A stretch of 56,919 bases of DNA from JAHFUS01 sp035689115 (GCA_035689115.1 DASSMA010000060.1:1-56919), one strand, 5' to 3'. Shown: positions 10,373 to 21,337, numbered from the stretch's first letter. A program made the numbers and translations. The notes: generated by a model from the letters alone, not told the origin.

Positions 10373-12648
10373 TGCTGCTCAAGCGCATCTACCTCCGGAA
10401 CTACCGCGTCTACGAGGACGAGCTCGACCTCGAGATCCCGCCCGGCCTGGTGGGCATCTACGGGGCCAACGGGGCCGGCAAGTCGTACCTGGTCGAGGCC
10501 GTGCTCTTCGCCCTTTGGGGCAAGACCCGCACGTCGATGGCCGACGTCCGCACCACCGGGGTGGGCGGCGACTGCGTCGTCGAGGTGCAGTTCGAGCACG
10601 AGGGCCACCTCTACGCCGTGCGGCGCACGCTGTCCGGGGTCAACGCCGTCGCCAAGGCGTCGGCCTTCGCCGACGGGGCCCAGGTCGCCGAGGGGGTGAA
10701 GGACACCGGGCGCTACGTGCACTCCGTCCTGGGGATGGACGACGCCGCCTTCCGGTCGTCGGTGTTCGCCGAGCAGAAGCAGCTGGCCGCCTTCAGCCTC
10801 CAGCGCCCCCAGCAGCGCAAGGAGCTGGTGCTCAAGCTGCTCGGCATCATGCCCCTCGACACGGCGCGCGACGACGCCCGCAAGGACGCCCGGGTGGCCC
10901 GGGAGCAGCTCGACCACCTGAGCCGGCTGCTTCCCGACCTCGAGGAGGTCCGCCACCGCCGCGACGACGCGCTGGCGGCGGCCGAGGCGGCGGCGGTCGA
11001 CGCCCGCACCGAGGAGGCGGCCTGGGCGGTGGTGCGGGCCAGGCTGGCCGACACCCAGCGCCGCCTCGACCAGCTCGAGGAGCTGCGCCGCTCCTACGAG
11101 GCCCTGGTCGCCGAGGGCAGGGCGGCCCGGGGCGAGCACGACGGCGTGGCCCGCCGGGTGGCCGAGCTGGACGCCGAGGTGGCGGGCCTGGCCGCCGAGC
11201 AGGAGCGCCTCGACGCCCTGGCGCCGGCCGCCGCCGGCCTGGAGGAGGCGGAGGCGGAGCTGGCCGCGGTGCGGGCGGTGGAGTCGGCGGCGGCGGCGGT
11301 CGCTCGCCTGCCCGTGCCCGACGCGGTGGCGCCGCCCGACGAGGACGCCTGCGAGGCGGCCCGCGTCGAGGCCGAGGAGGCGGGCACCCGCCTGGCCGCC
11401 GTCGAGGGCGAGCTGGCCGGCGCCGGCGCCGACCTCCGCCGAGCCCGGGAGGTGGCCGGCAAGGCGGCATCGCTGTCCGGCGAGGCCGACTGCCCCCTGT
11501 GCGGCCAGGCCCTGGGCGGCGCCTTCGAGCAGGTGCAGCGCCACCGGGCGGCCGAGGTGGCGGCCGGCGAGGAGCGGGTGGCCGGGCTGGAGCGCCGTCG
11601 CCACGAGCTGGCCCAGGCGGCCGGCGCGGCCCGCGCCCGGGCCCGCACGCTGGCCGACGAGCTGCGGGCCGCCCGGGAGGCGTGGGCGGCGGCCGAGCAG
11701 GCCCGGGCCCGGCGGGCGGCGGCCGAGCAGGCCCTGGCCGAGGTCGAGGCCTCCCTCGGCCGCTCGGTGGCCGAGGGCGAGCCGGCCCGCCTGGCGGCGG
11801 CGGTGGGGGAGCGCCGGGCGGCGGCCAAGGAGGTGGCCCGCCTCCAGGCCCACCTCGAGCGGGCGCCGGCGCTGGCCGCCCGGCTGGAGGCCGAGCGGGC
11901 CCGTCTGGCGGAGGCGGCGGCTCGTGTCGAGGCGCTGCGGGCCGAGGTTCGGGCCGTCGGCTTCTCTCCCGAGTCCCACGCCGAGGTGCGCGAAGAGCGC
12001 GACGACGCCGCCACCGCCGCCGAGAAGGCGGCCGCGGTGGCCCAGGACGCCCGCCTGGCGGCCGAGCGGGCCCAGGTCACCGCCGACGGCGAGGTGCGCC
12101 GGGTGGCCGAGGCCGAGCAGCAGCACGCCAAGCTGGCCGGCCTGGCCGAGCAGAGCCGCCACTTGGGGCGGGTGGCCGACCTGCTGGCCGCCTTCCGCAA
12201 CAACGTGGTGGGCACCGTCGGGCCCCGCCTTGCCGTCCACGCCGCCGAGCTGTTCGCCGAGCTCACCGACCGCGAGTACGACCAGCTGGAGCTCGACCCC
12301 GACACCTACGAGATCACCATCCGTGACCAGGGCCGGGCCCACGGCATGCAGCGCTTCTCGGGCTCGGAGACCGACCTGGCCAACCTGGCCGTCCGGGTCG
12401 CCATCAGCGAGCACGTCCGCCTGCTCTCCGGCGGCACCGTCGGGCTCCTCGTGCTCGACGAGGTGTTCGGCCCCCTCGACGAGGACCGCAAGGCCCGCAT
12501 GCTGGGCGCCCTCGAACGCCTCCGGGGGCGCTTCCGCCAGGTGCTGGTCGTCACCCACGACGACGCCATCAAGGCCGAGCTGCCCAACGCCATCGAGGTG
12601 GTGAAGCGCCCCGGCCGGCGGGCCACCGCCCACGTGATGAACGCCTGA
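10372..12648 (+). CDS. sbcC: Rad50/SbcC-type SMC-like ATPase
   Basis: ABC ATPase partner of Mre11 that clamps DNA ends and tethers them by coiled coils. Walker A is GANGAGKS at residues 31-38. Two long Ala/Glu/Arg-rich coiled coils flank a zinc hook, CPLCG, at residues 374-378. The ABC signature (RFSGSE) is near 662, Walker B (LLVLDEVFGPLD) near 692, and the switch His (VVTHDD) near 723. At 758 residues it is shorter than E. coli SbcC (about 1,050) and closer to archaeal Rad50, which agrees with the gene order. The start is the ATG at 10372, overlapping the mre11 stop. The downstream gene is on the other strand and ends 16 bases away. Confidence 0.93.
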   Translation: MLLKRIYLRNYRVYEDELDLEIPPGLVGIYGANGAGKSYLVEAVLFALWGKTRTSMADVRTTGVGGDCVVEVQFEHEGHLYAVRRTLSGVNAVAKASAFADGAQVAEGVKDTGRYVHSVLGMDDAAFRSSVFAEQKQLAAFSLQRPQQRKELVLKLLGIMPLDTARDDARKDARVAREQLDHLSRLLPDLEEVRHRRDDALAAAEAAAVDARTEEAAWAVVRARLADTQRRLDQLEELRRSYEALVAEGRAARGEHDGVARRVAELDAEVAGLAAEQERLDALAPAAAGLEEAEAELAAVRAVESAAAAVARLPVPDAVAPPDEDACEAARVEAEEAGTRLAAVEGELAGAGADLRRAREVAGKAASLSGEADCPLCGQALGGAFEQVQRHRAAEVAAGEERVAGLERRRHELAQAAGAARARARTLADELRAAREAWAAAEQARARRAAAEQALAEVEASLGRSVAEGEPARLAAAVGERRAAAKEVARLQAHLERAPALAARLEAERARLAEAAARVEALRAEVRAVGFSPESHAEVREERDDAATAAEKAAAVAQDARLAAERAQVTADGEVRRVAEAEQQHAKLAGLAEQSRHLGRVADLLAAFRNNVVGTVGPRLAVHAAELFAELTDREYDQLELDPDTYEITIRDQGRAHGMQRFSGSETDLANLAVRVAISEHVRLLSGGTVGLLVLDEVFGPLDEDRKARMLGALERLRGRFRQVLVVTHDDAIKAELPNAIEVVKRPGRRATAHVMNA

Positions 12649-12664
12649 CCGAGCGCCTCCTGGT

Positions 12665-13526
12665 TCAGTCCTCCCGCAGCCGGATCGGCGTGGGTGGAGG
12701 CTCGACGCGCTCCGGGCGAATCCCGGGGATCACCTCGGCCTGGCGCCGCCCCCAGGCGACGAGCTCTGCCACCTCCTCGGGCGACAGGGCCGTCTCGATC
12801 TCCCGCCAGGCCGCCTGCACCTGGAAGTACAGCGTCACAGCCCACACGAGGTCGAGCGGGCTCCAGCCGTCGCAGCGGGCGTACACGACCGCCTCCCACT
12901 CGGTGGGCGGCGCCTTGTCGTCCTCGTCGGTGCGGCGGTTGAGGTCGAAGTCGATGTGCCGCAGGACGGCGTCGCGCACCTTGCGGAGAGCGGGCGCCGG
13001 GAGGGTCGGCTCGACCAGCGGAAACTGGCGGAGCGAGGCGCCCACGAGGCGTCCGAGCAGGGTGTCCCAATCGTGCTCGCGCCGGCGCTCGGAGTTGCGC
13101 GGATACCGGCTCGCTCCGTACTCCAGTAGTTGCGCGGCGCACGCCCCTCCCCACCTCTGCCTCGACGCGGTCGAGGGCGCTCTCGAGGAGCTCGACGAAG
13201 ACCGACAGCTCGAGGGTCTCGTCCTCTTCGATGGCGTAGATCGCCTGCAACGTCTCGCGGGCGATGGTGCGCAGCCCGGCCGGGTCGCAGGCCGGAAGCC
13301 CGATGGCGGCGAGATAGGGCGCAGTCCGTTCCAGCGAGACGATCTCGAGGATCGTGACCCAGCGGCGGAACCCCGCTCGCTCGTTGAGCCGCAGGTTGCG
13401 GCGGAGCACCGGGAACTGCTCGCGCTCCCGGCTGTAGGCCTCCAGTATGTCCATGAGCTCGTCGGCGTCGTCGTACAGCACGCCTTCGATCCGCCGGCCG
13501 ATGTCGGGGGGAGGGGCGTCGCTCAT
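12665..13526 (-). pseudogene. unknown helical protein, possible immunity protein, with one frameshift
   Basis: No family was recognised. The first half (from ATG 13526, MSDAPPPDIGRRIEG) and the second half (ending IRLRED at 12665) lie in different frames. Taking one G out of the G run near 13145-13150 joins them as EAEVGGACAAQLLEYGASRY, giving about 286 residues that look mostly helical and acidic, without signal peptide or membrane segment. Its ATG overlaps the stop of the gene before it (ATGA), so the two are a coupled pair. Coupling a candidate effector to a cytosolic, acidic partner resembles a toxin/immunity arrangement, but that is inference. The frameshift may be a sequencing error in a homopolymer. 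Confidence 0.6.
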
Positions 13527-14242
13527 GCCAGCGCCGGAGCGGCCTCGACCGCCGCTCCGCCCAGGGCTTTCGCAGCGGCGGCGACCGCGCCGGCGGCAGC
13601 GGCCACGCCGGCCGCGACCCGGCCGATCGGTGGCAGGTCGACGTGCCACCAGCCCCGGTGCTGGGCGTGGGCGGCGATCGCTGACGCCGCCGGCCAGTTG
13701 AGCTCGGCGCGGGCATCCATCTGCGCGTACATCCGCCCAATCTCAACGGTCAAGGAGTCGGTGCAGCCGGCATCAGCCCACTTCTCGATGCGCCTGTCGA
13801 GGTCCGTCTGCTTGCCGTCGATCTGCTCGTGGTGCCCCTCGTAGGAGAACGGCCCCTTGGGGCGCAGCACCCGCAGGTTCCTCGCGTCCTCCCGCACCTG
13901 GTGGAAGCGCCGGACCATCTCGTCGACCACAGTGCCCACATCCTGCTCCAGGGCCTTGCAGTCGGGCCCGGGGAGCGTGGTGGGCGGGCCGGGCAACACC
14001 GGGCCGATCGGCATCTGAGGCGGCGGGGCCTCCAGCGCGTGCACCGCCCGGGTGACGGCGCCGATGGCGTCGAACACCTCGTCGATCACCCGGCCGATGT
14101 CGGCGCCGGCCGTGGTGGCCACGCACACCTCGGTGAGGATCGGCTCGATCGCCCGGCGGGACAGCAGCAGCTCGGCGGCGTCGAGGTCCAGCAGCCGCAC
14201 GAGGTGGCGCAGGGCGCCGGGGTCACCGCCCTGGAATGTCAT
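13523..14242 (-). CDS. unknown protein, possible polymorphic-toxin-type effector
   Basis: A 239-residue protein without a firm family match. Residues about 95-160 are helical and contain the block SYEGHHEQIDGKQ followed by an Arg-rich helix and a closing Gly-Cys. This recalls a short motif (GH, then Q, then GC) I associate with some toxin C-termini. The last about 35 residues are Ala/Gly-rich and hydrophobic (VAAGVAAAAGAVAAAAKAL), perhaps a membrane-active helix. ATG at 14242 was chosen over an upstream in-frame TTG. The gene starts 52 bases after the glpK stop and its end overlaps the next gene. Alternatives are a housekeeping protein of unknown role or an appendage of the glp operon. Confidence 0.6.
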   Translation of the reverse strand: MTFQGGDPGALRHLVRLLDLDAAELLLSRRAIEPILTEVCVATTAGADIGRVIDEVFDAIGAVTRAVHALEAPPPQMPIGPVLPGPPTTLPGPDCKALEQDVGTVVDEMVRRFHQVREDARNLRVLRPKGPFSYEGHHEQIDGKQTDLDRRIEKWADAGCTDSLTVEIGRMYAQMDARAELNWPAASAIAAHAQHRGWWHVDLPPIGRVAAGVAAAAGAVAAAAKALGGAAVEAAPALA

Positions 14243-14293
14243 GGCGCATGGAATAGCATGAAACGAACTCAAGCGGCAAGGGCTATTTCCGGC

Positions 14294-15733
14294 TCAGAAG
14301 CGGACGGCGCTCAGCTCCGGCACCACGCCGGCCGCCCGGTCCACCACCTCCCGCCAGCGGTCGCGGTCGGGCCGGCGGCGGGGCTCGACGACCCGGGCCG
14401 GCGCCCAGGCGTCGGCCACCTCCTCCTCGTCCCGCCACAGCCCCACGGCCATGCCGGCCAGGTAGGCGGCGCCGAGCATGGTGGCCTCGGGGACGGGCGA
14501 CACCTCGACCGGCCGGCCGGCGGTGTCGGCCAGGGCCTGCACGAAGGTGGCGTTGGCCGTCATGCCACCGTCGACCCGCAGGGTGGCGATGGGCAGCCCG
14601 CCGTCGGCCTCGGCCGCCTCGACGAGGTCGGCGCCGCGGTGGGCCACGCCCTCCAGGACGGCCCGCACCACCTCGGCCCGGCCGGTGCCGGCGCCCACGC
14701 CGACCAGCGTGCCCCGCGCGCCGAAGTCCCACCGTGGGGTGCCCAGCCCCACCAGGGCGGGCACGAACCACACGTCGCCGGCGGTGCGGACGGACGCCGC
14801 CAGCCCGTCGGACTCGGCGGCGTCGGTGAGGATTCCCATGGCGCACAGCCATTCCACGCACGACCCGGCCGACAGCATCACCGCCTCGATGCCCCAGGCG
14901 TCGGCCCCGCCCCGCCGCCAGGCGAGGATCGGGAAGCAGCCGGCCTCGCCCCGGACAGGGAACGACGGCCGGCGCCCGCCGGTGCACAGGTCGAGCATGC
15001 CGCCGGTGCCGAAGGTGGCCTTGGCCAGGCCCGGGCGGGTGCAGCCCTGGCCGACCAGCGACGCCTGCTGGTCGCCGGCCAGCCCGGCCAGGGGCGGCAC
15101 GCAGTCGAGGGCCAGGGCGGGGCCGAGGATGCCCGACGAGTCGACGATGCGCGGGAGCACCGAGGGCGGGATGCGCAGGGCGTCGAGCACGGCCTCGTCC
15201 CACCCCGACCCGTCGGCGAGGAGCAGGCCGGTGACGCCGGCGTTGGTGGCGTCGGTGACGTGGAGGGCGCCGCCGCAGAGCGTCCACGCCAGCCAGGAGT
15301 CGACCGTCCCGAAGCACAGGTCTCGCTCCCGGGCGGGGTCGGCGATGTCGAGGAGGACCGACAGCTTGGTGGCCGAGGCGTTCGGCGCCAGCCGGATGCC
15401 CTGGCCCTGGAGCATGAGGCAGAGCGGCGCGGTGCGCACGTCCTGCCACCCGATGGCCGGCGCCACCGGCTCCCCGGTGGCCCGGTCCCAGAGCACGGTG
15501 GACGCCCGCTGGTTGGCGATACCGACGGCGTGCACCGGCCCGCCCTCGGCCAGCGCCGCCTGGGCCACGGCGAGGGCGGCGCCGGCCAGGACGGCGGCGT
15601 CGAACTCGACGAAGCCGTGGTTGGGCGTCTCGACGGCGAGTGGCCGGCGGTGGACGGCCACGACGGACCCGTCCGGTCGCACGACGCCGGCCCGCACGCT
15701 GGTGGTGCCGGCGTCGACCACCAGCACACTCAT
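14294..15733 (-). CDS. glpK: FGGY-family carbohydrate kinase, probably glycerol kinase
   Basis: Phosphorylates glycerol to sn-glycerol 3-phosphate in the cytosol. The N-terminal phosphate loop reads DAGTTSVRAG at residues 6-15, IANQRAS and IGWQD follow near 75-105, and GLAGDQQAS and TFGTGGM lie in the middle. The second nucleotide motif (VDGGMTAN) and the FGGY signature region (EATMLGAAYLAG) are near the C-terminus. The 479 residues are slightly short for GlpK (about 500). The ATG at 15733 overlaps the stop of the membrane-protein gene (ATGA). With glpD two genes upstream, glycerol is the best substrate, although FGGY kinases for other polyols look similar. Confidence 0.85.
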   Translation of the reverse strand: MSVLVVDAGTTSVRAGVVRPDGSVVAVHRRPLAVETPNHGFVEFDAAVLAGAALAVAQAALAEGGPVHAVGIANQRASTVLWDRATGEPVAPAIGWQDVRTAPLCLMLQGQGIRLAPNASATKLSVLLDIADPARERDLCFGTVDSWLAWTLCGGALHVTDATNAGVTGLLLADGSGWDEAVLDALRIPPSVLPRIVDSSGILGPALALDCVPPLAGLAGDQQASLVGQGCTRPGLAKATFGTGGMLDLCTGGRRPSFPVRGEAGCFPILAWRRGGADAWGIEAVMLSAGSCVEWLCAMGILTDAAESDGLAASVRTAGDVWFVPALVGLGTPRWDFGARGTLVGVGAGTGRAEVVRAVLEGVAHRGADLVEAAEADGGLPIATLRVDGGMTANATFVQALADTAGRPVEVSPVPEATMLGAAYLAGMAVGLWRDEEEVADAWAPARVVEPRRRPDRDRWREVVDRAAGVVPELSAVRF

Positions 15734-16149
15734 GGGTCGGCAGGTGGGGCCTGGCCGGCCCGCCGCATGGCCACGTAGCCGCCGATGATGCCGAGGGAGA
15801 TCGTGATCTGGACGATCAGCACCATGGTGAGCACCAGCGGGACGCCGAGGCCGTCGCCGGTGGCCAGGCGGCGGACCACGACGACGGCGAAGAGGGTGGC
15901 CATGGCGACGGCGATCGCCGCCGCCGCATGCTTGAGTGGCGCCTCCGGCCGGCGGGAGGCGGCCCGGTAGCCGCCCATGGCGCAGCCGGCGAGCATGGTG
16001 AGCACCGGGATGAACCACAGGTTCGACTCGTCGCCCAGCAGGTCGGTGTCCTTCACCAGGCGCACGGCGATGGCGGGGAGGAGGGTGAGGGCGGCGGCGA
16101 TCACCGCCCCGTCGGCCACCGCCCGCCAGTCCATGCGCTTCACGGCCAT
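15730..16149 (-). CDS. small four-helix membrane protein
   Basis: A 139-residue integral membrane protein of unknown function. Hydrophobic segments fall at about residues 12-30, 45-60, 75-92 and 105-128 (the last reads LVLTMVLIVQITISLGIIGG), with basic loops between. Its start lies inside the end of the flavoprotein gene (10-base overlap), and its stop overlaps the glpK ATG, so it is locked into the glycerol operon. A role in handling a lipid precursor or glycerol is possible from context only. Confidence 0.75.
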   Translation of the reverse strand: MAVKRMDWRAVADGAVIAAALTLLPAIAVRLVKDTDLLGDESNLWFIPVLTMLAGCAMGGYRAASRRPEAPLKHAAAAIAVAMATLFAVVVVRRLATGDGLGVPLVLTMVLIVQITISLGIIGGYVAMRRAGQAPPADP

Positions 16150-17566
16150 GACGGCGACCCCCACGGCGACGGCAGGCCCAGCTTGCCGGGGTTCAGCACG
16201 CCGGCCGGGTCGAGGGCGGCCTTGACGGCGGTGAGGACGGCGAACGCCTCGCCCAGGGCGGCGGGCAGGAAGCGGGCCCGGTTCAGGCCTACCCCGTGGT
16301 GGTGGGACAGGGACCCGCCGGCGTCGAGGACGGCGCCGGTGGCGGCGTCCCACGCCTCCACGTAGTAGCGGTCGCCGTCGTCGCGGCGGCCGGCGAAGGT
16401 GAAGTAGAGGCAGGCGCCGTCGCGGTAGGCGTGGGACTGGTGGGCCGACACGACGAGCGTGTCCGGCACGGCGGTCACCGCGTCGAGCACCGCCCGGTAC
16501 ATCGCCGGCAGCGCCGCCCACCGCCCGCTGACCTCGCAGGTGTCGACCACCAGGCCGGCGGCGAGGGCGGCGTCGAGGGCCGACACGTCGTCGCGGTGCG
16601 CCAGCCACCGGTCGAGCAGGGCGTCGTCGAGGCGCTCGGCGCCGGCGCACTCCTCGCCCACCAGGTGCAGCACGGCGTCGGCCAGGCGCGGCTCGGCCTC
16701 GTCGAGCACCAGGAGGACGGCCCGCCCGTCGACACCGAGGGTGCGGGCCGACTCGACGGCGTCGTAGAGGCGGAGGACGGCGGGCATGGCCCCGCGGCGG
16801 AGGATGCGCCGGCAGGCGTCGAGACCGTCCTCGAAGGACGGGAAGCCGAAGGCGGCCCGCCGCTCGGCCGGCGGTGCCGGCGACAGGCGCAGCTCGGCCT
16901 CGGTGATGACGCCGAGCGTGCCCTCGCTCCCCACGAACAGCTGGGTGAGGTCGGGCCCGGCGGCCGCGCCGGGGCCCCGCCCGCCGGTGCGCACGAGGCG
17001 CCCGTCGGCCAGCGCCACCTCCAACCCGAGGACCATGTCCTCGATCTTGCCGTACCGGGTCGAGTACTGGCCGGCCGAGCGGCACGCCAGCCACCCGCCC
17101 ACCGTGGAGATGGCGATGGACTGGGGCCGGTGGCCGAGCGTGAGGCGGTGCTCCTCGCGCAGGACCGTCTCGAGCCGCCGGCCGTTCACGCCGGCGCCGG
17201 CGGTGAGGACGAGGGAGCGGTCGTCGACCGCGACGGTCCCCAGCCGGTTCAGGTCGAGGGCGACGCCGCCGAACACCGGGACGGCGCCGGCGCAGACGCC
17301 GCTGCGCCCGCCGGCCGGCGTGACGGGCACGCCGGCGTGGGAGCAGGCGGCCAGGACAGCGGCGACCTCGGCGGCGGCCCCCGGCCTGGCCACCACCGCC
17401 GGCAGGGCCGGGACCTCGCCGTCGCGGACCCAGCGCAGGGCCACCGGCCACCAGTCGCGCCCGCTGGCGGCCAGCGCGTCCTCGGACGAGTCGACCTCGC
17501 AGATCCCGCCCAGCCGGGCCACGAAGGCGCCGTCGACGGAGGCTCGGGGCCCGCCCAGCCGCTCCT

Positions 17567-17570
<4 letters not shown>
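16140..17570 (-). CDS. FAD-dependent alkylglycerone-phosphate-synthase-like enzyme
   Basis: Flavoprotein of the VAO/PCMH fold (GlcD/AGPS class). Alkylglycerone-phosphate synthase exchanges the acyl chain of acyl-DHAP for a fatty alcohol, making the ether bond. FAD-binding stretches are PAGGRSGVCAG at residues 85-95 and VGSEGTLGVIT at 213-223. Features shared with AGPS rather than with plain glycolate oxidase are GHRPQSIAISTVGGW at 146-160, AVLRLYD with R267, an Arg-Asp pair at 326-327, AYRDGACLYF with Y382, and GGSLSHHHGVG with the His triple at 423-425. It is 476 residues long and lacks the N-terminal targeting part of the animal enzyme. GTG at 17570 overlaps the glpD stop. GlpD makes DHAP, the backbone of the substrate. 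A different hydroxyacid oxidase activity is not excluded. Confidence 0.82.
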
Positions 17571-19153
<1,583 letters not shown>

Positions 19154-19155
19154 GA

Positions 19156-20475
19156 TCAGCCGTCACCGGCCATCGACGCGTAGGGCGTGCGCAGCCCGTC
19201 GCGCAGGAGGGCGCCGGCCGGCCGGCGCTGGCGGGCGAAGGTGACGACGGCGAGGACCATGTAGACGACGGCGGTGAGGATGCGGACCTCGTCGTGGATG
19301 TGGCCCGGCCCGATGGCCCCGAGCAGGAACTGGGCGAGGAACAGGCCGAGCAGCATGCCCGCCTCCCGCACCGACATCGAGAGGTTGCACAGCACGGCGA
19401 TGGCGAAGGCCGACTGGGCGGCGGTGAGGAACAGCTCCTCCCGCTGGGTGCCCACGATGGGCAGCCCGTGGAGGCCGCCCGAGGCCAGGGCGAAGGCGAT
19501 GGGCAGGGTGCCGACGAGCAGCGTCCACTGGTTCACCTTCGACGACACGAGCGTGCCGAGCCCGGCGTTGGTGTTGAGGCGCCAGGCGTAGAGGCAGGCG
19601 ACGAGCAGCTCGGGGGCCTCGGAGGCCAGCGGCGCCAGCCACTGGACGAGGAGGAATTCGCTGATCCCGAGGGACCGGCCGGCGCCCACCAGCGCCTCGG
19701 CGAAGTGCTCGGCGGAGAGGAGGATCACGGCGGCGGCGAAGGCGAACAGCACCACGACGGTGAGGCGCCGGTTGCGCACGCCGAAGCCGCCGATCCACCG
19801 GGCCGGGCCGACCAGGTGCGGCTCCTCGGCCGGCGCCCGGGAGATCCGCACCGTGTAGGCGACGAAGATGGCGACGAGGACCGCCGAGTCGAACAGCGTG
19901 ATGGAGTGCTTGAGCGGCAGGGTGAGCGAGAACACGGTGGCCACGGTGAGGAAGGCCAGCTCGACCGAGTGCGAGCGCTCGAGGCGGATCTGGCGGCCCT
20001 TCTCGCGGTTGCCCCGCTTCTTCCACTGCCGGTAGGCGATGAAGCCGACGGCGCTCCACCCGATGCCGATCAGGAGGCGGTTGGAGCCCGTCATGTTGGC
20101 CAGCGCCAGCGAGCACGGCGACTCGCCGCCCGTGGGCGCGAGGCAGGCCCGCCCGGTCTGCTCGTAGGCGTTGCCGCCCTTGATGGCGAACACCAGGTCG
20201 ACGGCATACTCGGGCAGGACGGCGATGAAGGCCAGCACGGCGATGGTGAGGCCGGCCGAGATGTCGAGCTGGGCGACCTCGGCGCCCCACGACAGCAGGA
20301 ACGCGGCTCCCACGATGGCGATCCCGAACAGCAGCGCCAGCGCCGGGTCGGGCAGGTGGCCGCCGGTGGTGCGCAGCACGAGCGCAGGGACGGTGACGCC
20401 GACGGCCAGGGCCACCGCCAGCCGTTGACGCCCCGGGCGGACGTCCTCATGGACGTCCTGCTCGGTTGTCGTCAT
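19156..20475 (-). CDS. sodium/calcium-exchanger-family membrane transporter
   Basis: CaCA-superfamily antiporter with about 10-11 hydrophobic segments in 439 residues. The two alpha repeats that bind the cations are visible: LAFIAVLPEYAVDLVFAI with GSNRLLIGIGW near residues 82-140, and WLAPLASEAPELLVACLYAW with SSKVNQWTLLVGT near 275-325. The second has the usual acidic residues (SEAPE), and the first keeps Pro-Glu. A basic cytosolic loop (QWKKRGNREKGRQIRLER) separates them. It is the first gene of the minus-strand glp operon, two bases ahead of glpD. The ion is not certain, and members move Ca, Na, K or H. Confidence 0.85.
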   Translation of the reverse strand: MTTTEQDVHEDVRPGRQRLAVALAVGVTVPALVLRTTGGHLPDPALALLFGIAIVGAAFLLSWGAEVAQLDISAGLTIAVLAFIAVLPEYAVDLVFAIKGGNAYEQTGRACLAPTGGESPCSLALANMTGSNRLLIGIGWSAVGFIAYRQWKKRGNREKGRQIRLERSHSVELAFLTVATVFSLTLPLKHSITLFDSAVLVAIFVAYTVRISRAPAEEPHLVGPARWIGGFGVRNRRLTVVVLFAFAAAVILLSAEHFAEALVGAGRSLGISEFLLVQWLAPLASEAPELLVACLYAWRLNTNAGLGTLVSSKVNQWTLLVGTLPIAFALASGGLHGLPIVGTQREELFLTAAQSAFAIAVLCNLSMSVREAGMLLGLFLAQFLLGAIGPGHIHDEVRILTAVVYMVLAVVTFARQRRPAGALLRDGLRTPYASMAGDG

Positions 20476-20532
20476 GCCGGCATCCTACGGGGGGTGTTCC
20501 AGCCCCCCGGCCGCGCCGTTTAGGGTCTCGCC

Positions 20533-20937
20533 ATGGCGCAGCTCCACGGCTCCCGGACCGAGGCCAACCTCCGGGCGGCGTTCGCCGCCGAGAGCGAGTC
20601 CAACGGGCGGTTCCTCTACTACGCCCAGCGGGCCGAGGCGGAGGGCTACCCCGACATCGCCGCCCTCTTCCGCACCCTGGCCGAGGGGGAGAACGGCCAC
20701 GCCTTCGGGCACCTCGACTTCCTCTGCGGCGGTGCCGGCGACAGCGCGTCCACCGAGGACCACCTGAAGGACGCCATCGAGGCCGAGACCCGGGAGTACA
20801 CCGAGGTGTACCCGGCCTACGCGGCCGCCGCCCGCGAGGAGGGTTTCGCGGAAATTGCCGACTGGTTCGACACGGTGGCCCGGGCCGAGCGGAGCCACGC
20901 CGGGCGGCTCACGGCCGGCCTCGACAGCTTGACCTGA
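20533..20937 (+). CDS. rubrerythrin-type ferritin-like di-iron protein
   Basis: A four-helix di-iron protein that reduces peroxide or stores iron. Iron ligands of the two halves are in AFAAESESNGRFLYY (E20), EGENGHAFGH (E53, H56), EAETREYTE near 88 and ARAERSHAGR near 120. It has 134 residues and only the erythrin domain. The C-terminal rubredoxin domain is missing, so electrons must come from a separate partner. The start ATG at 20533 has no strong ribosome binding site and stands 57 bases from the divergent exchanger gene, so the two may share a promoter region. Confidence 0.87.
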   Translation: MAQLHGSRTEANLRAAFAAESESNGRFLYYAQRAEAEGYPDIAALFRTLAEGENGHAFGHLDFLCGGAGDSASTEDHLKDAIEAETREYTEVYPAYAAAAREEGFAEIADWFDTVARAERSHAGRLTAGLDSLT

Positions 20938-21106
20938 CCCTTTCGCGCCTTTCGCGTAACTGATTCGGGCGGAACGGTCAGGAATGACGGCCGGTCGGCC
21001 GATGTTGTTCCCAGAACCGGCGAGCGTCGGCGGCGTTGTTAGTTGCGGGCGCGCTCCGGGGTACGAGAACAACACACGACGCTCCGGAGGGAGGGTACCC
21101 GCTCAG

Positions 21107-21337
21107 ATGAACTTGTCCTGGCGCCAGAGGGCGGCCTGCCGAGGAGTTGACCCCGATGTCTTCTATCCCGGCGACGATGAGCAGGCCGAGGAGGCCAAGG
21201 CGATCTGCGGGATCTGCCCGGTGCGGGAGGCGTGCCTCGAGTACGCGCTCGTGAACCGTGAACGGGACGGAGTGTGGGGAGGCGCCACGGAGCGTGAGCG
21301 CCGCCGCATCCTCCGCCAGCGTCGCAAGACGGCCTGA
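21107..21337 (+). CDS. WhiB-family iron-sulfur transcription factor
   Basis: Small redox-responsive regulator, unique to actinobacteria and their phages, that binds sigma factor region 4. All four cluster ligands are present: C11 (AACRG), C34 and C37 (CGIC) and C43. The family turn GVWGG is at residues 55-59 and a basic tail (ERERRRILRQRRK) would contact DNA. At 76 residues it is a short member. ATG at 21107 follows GGAGGGAGG (about 21086-21094). Upstream, the sequence CGCTCCGG occurs twice (about 21051 and 21080), perhaps an operator. It stands next to rubrerythrin on the same strand, which fits an oxidative-stress role. Confidence 0.93.
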   Translation: MNLSWRQRAACRGVDPDVFYPGDDEQAEEAKAICGICPVREACLEYALVNRERDGVWGGATERERRRILRQRRKTA

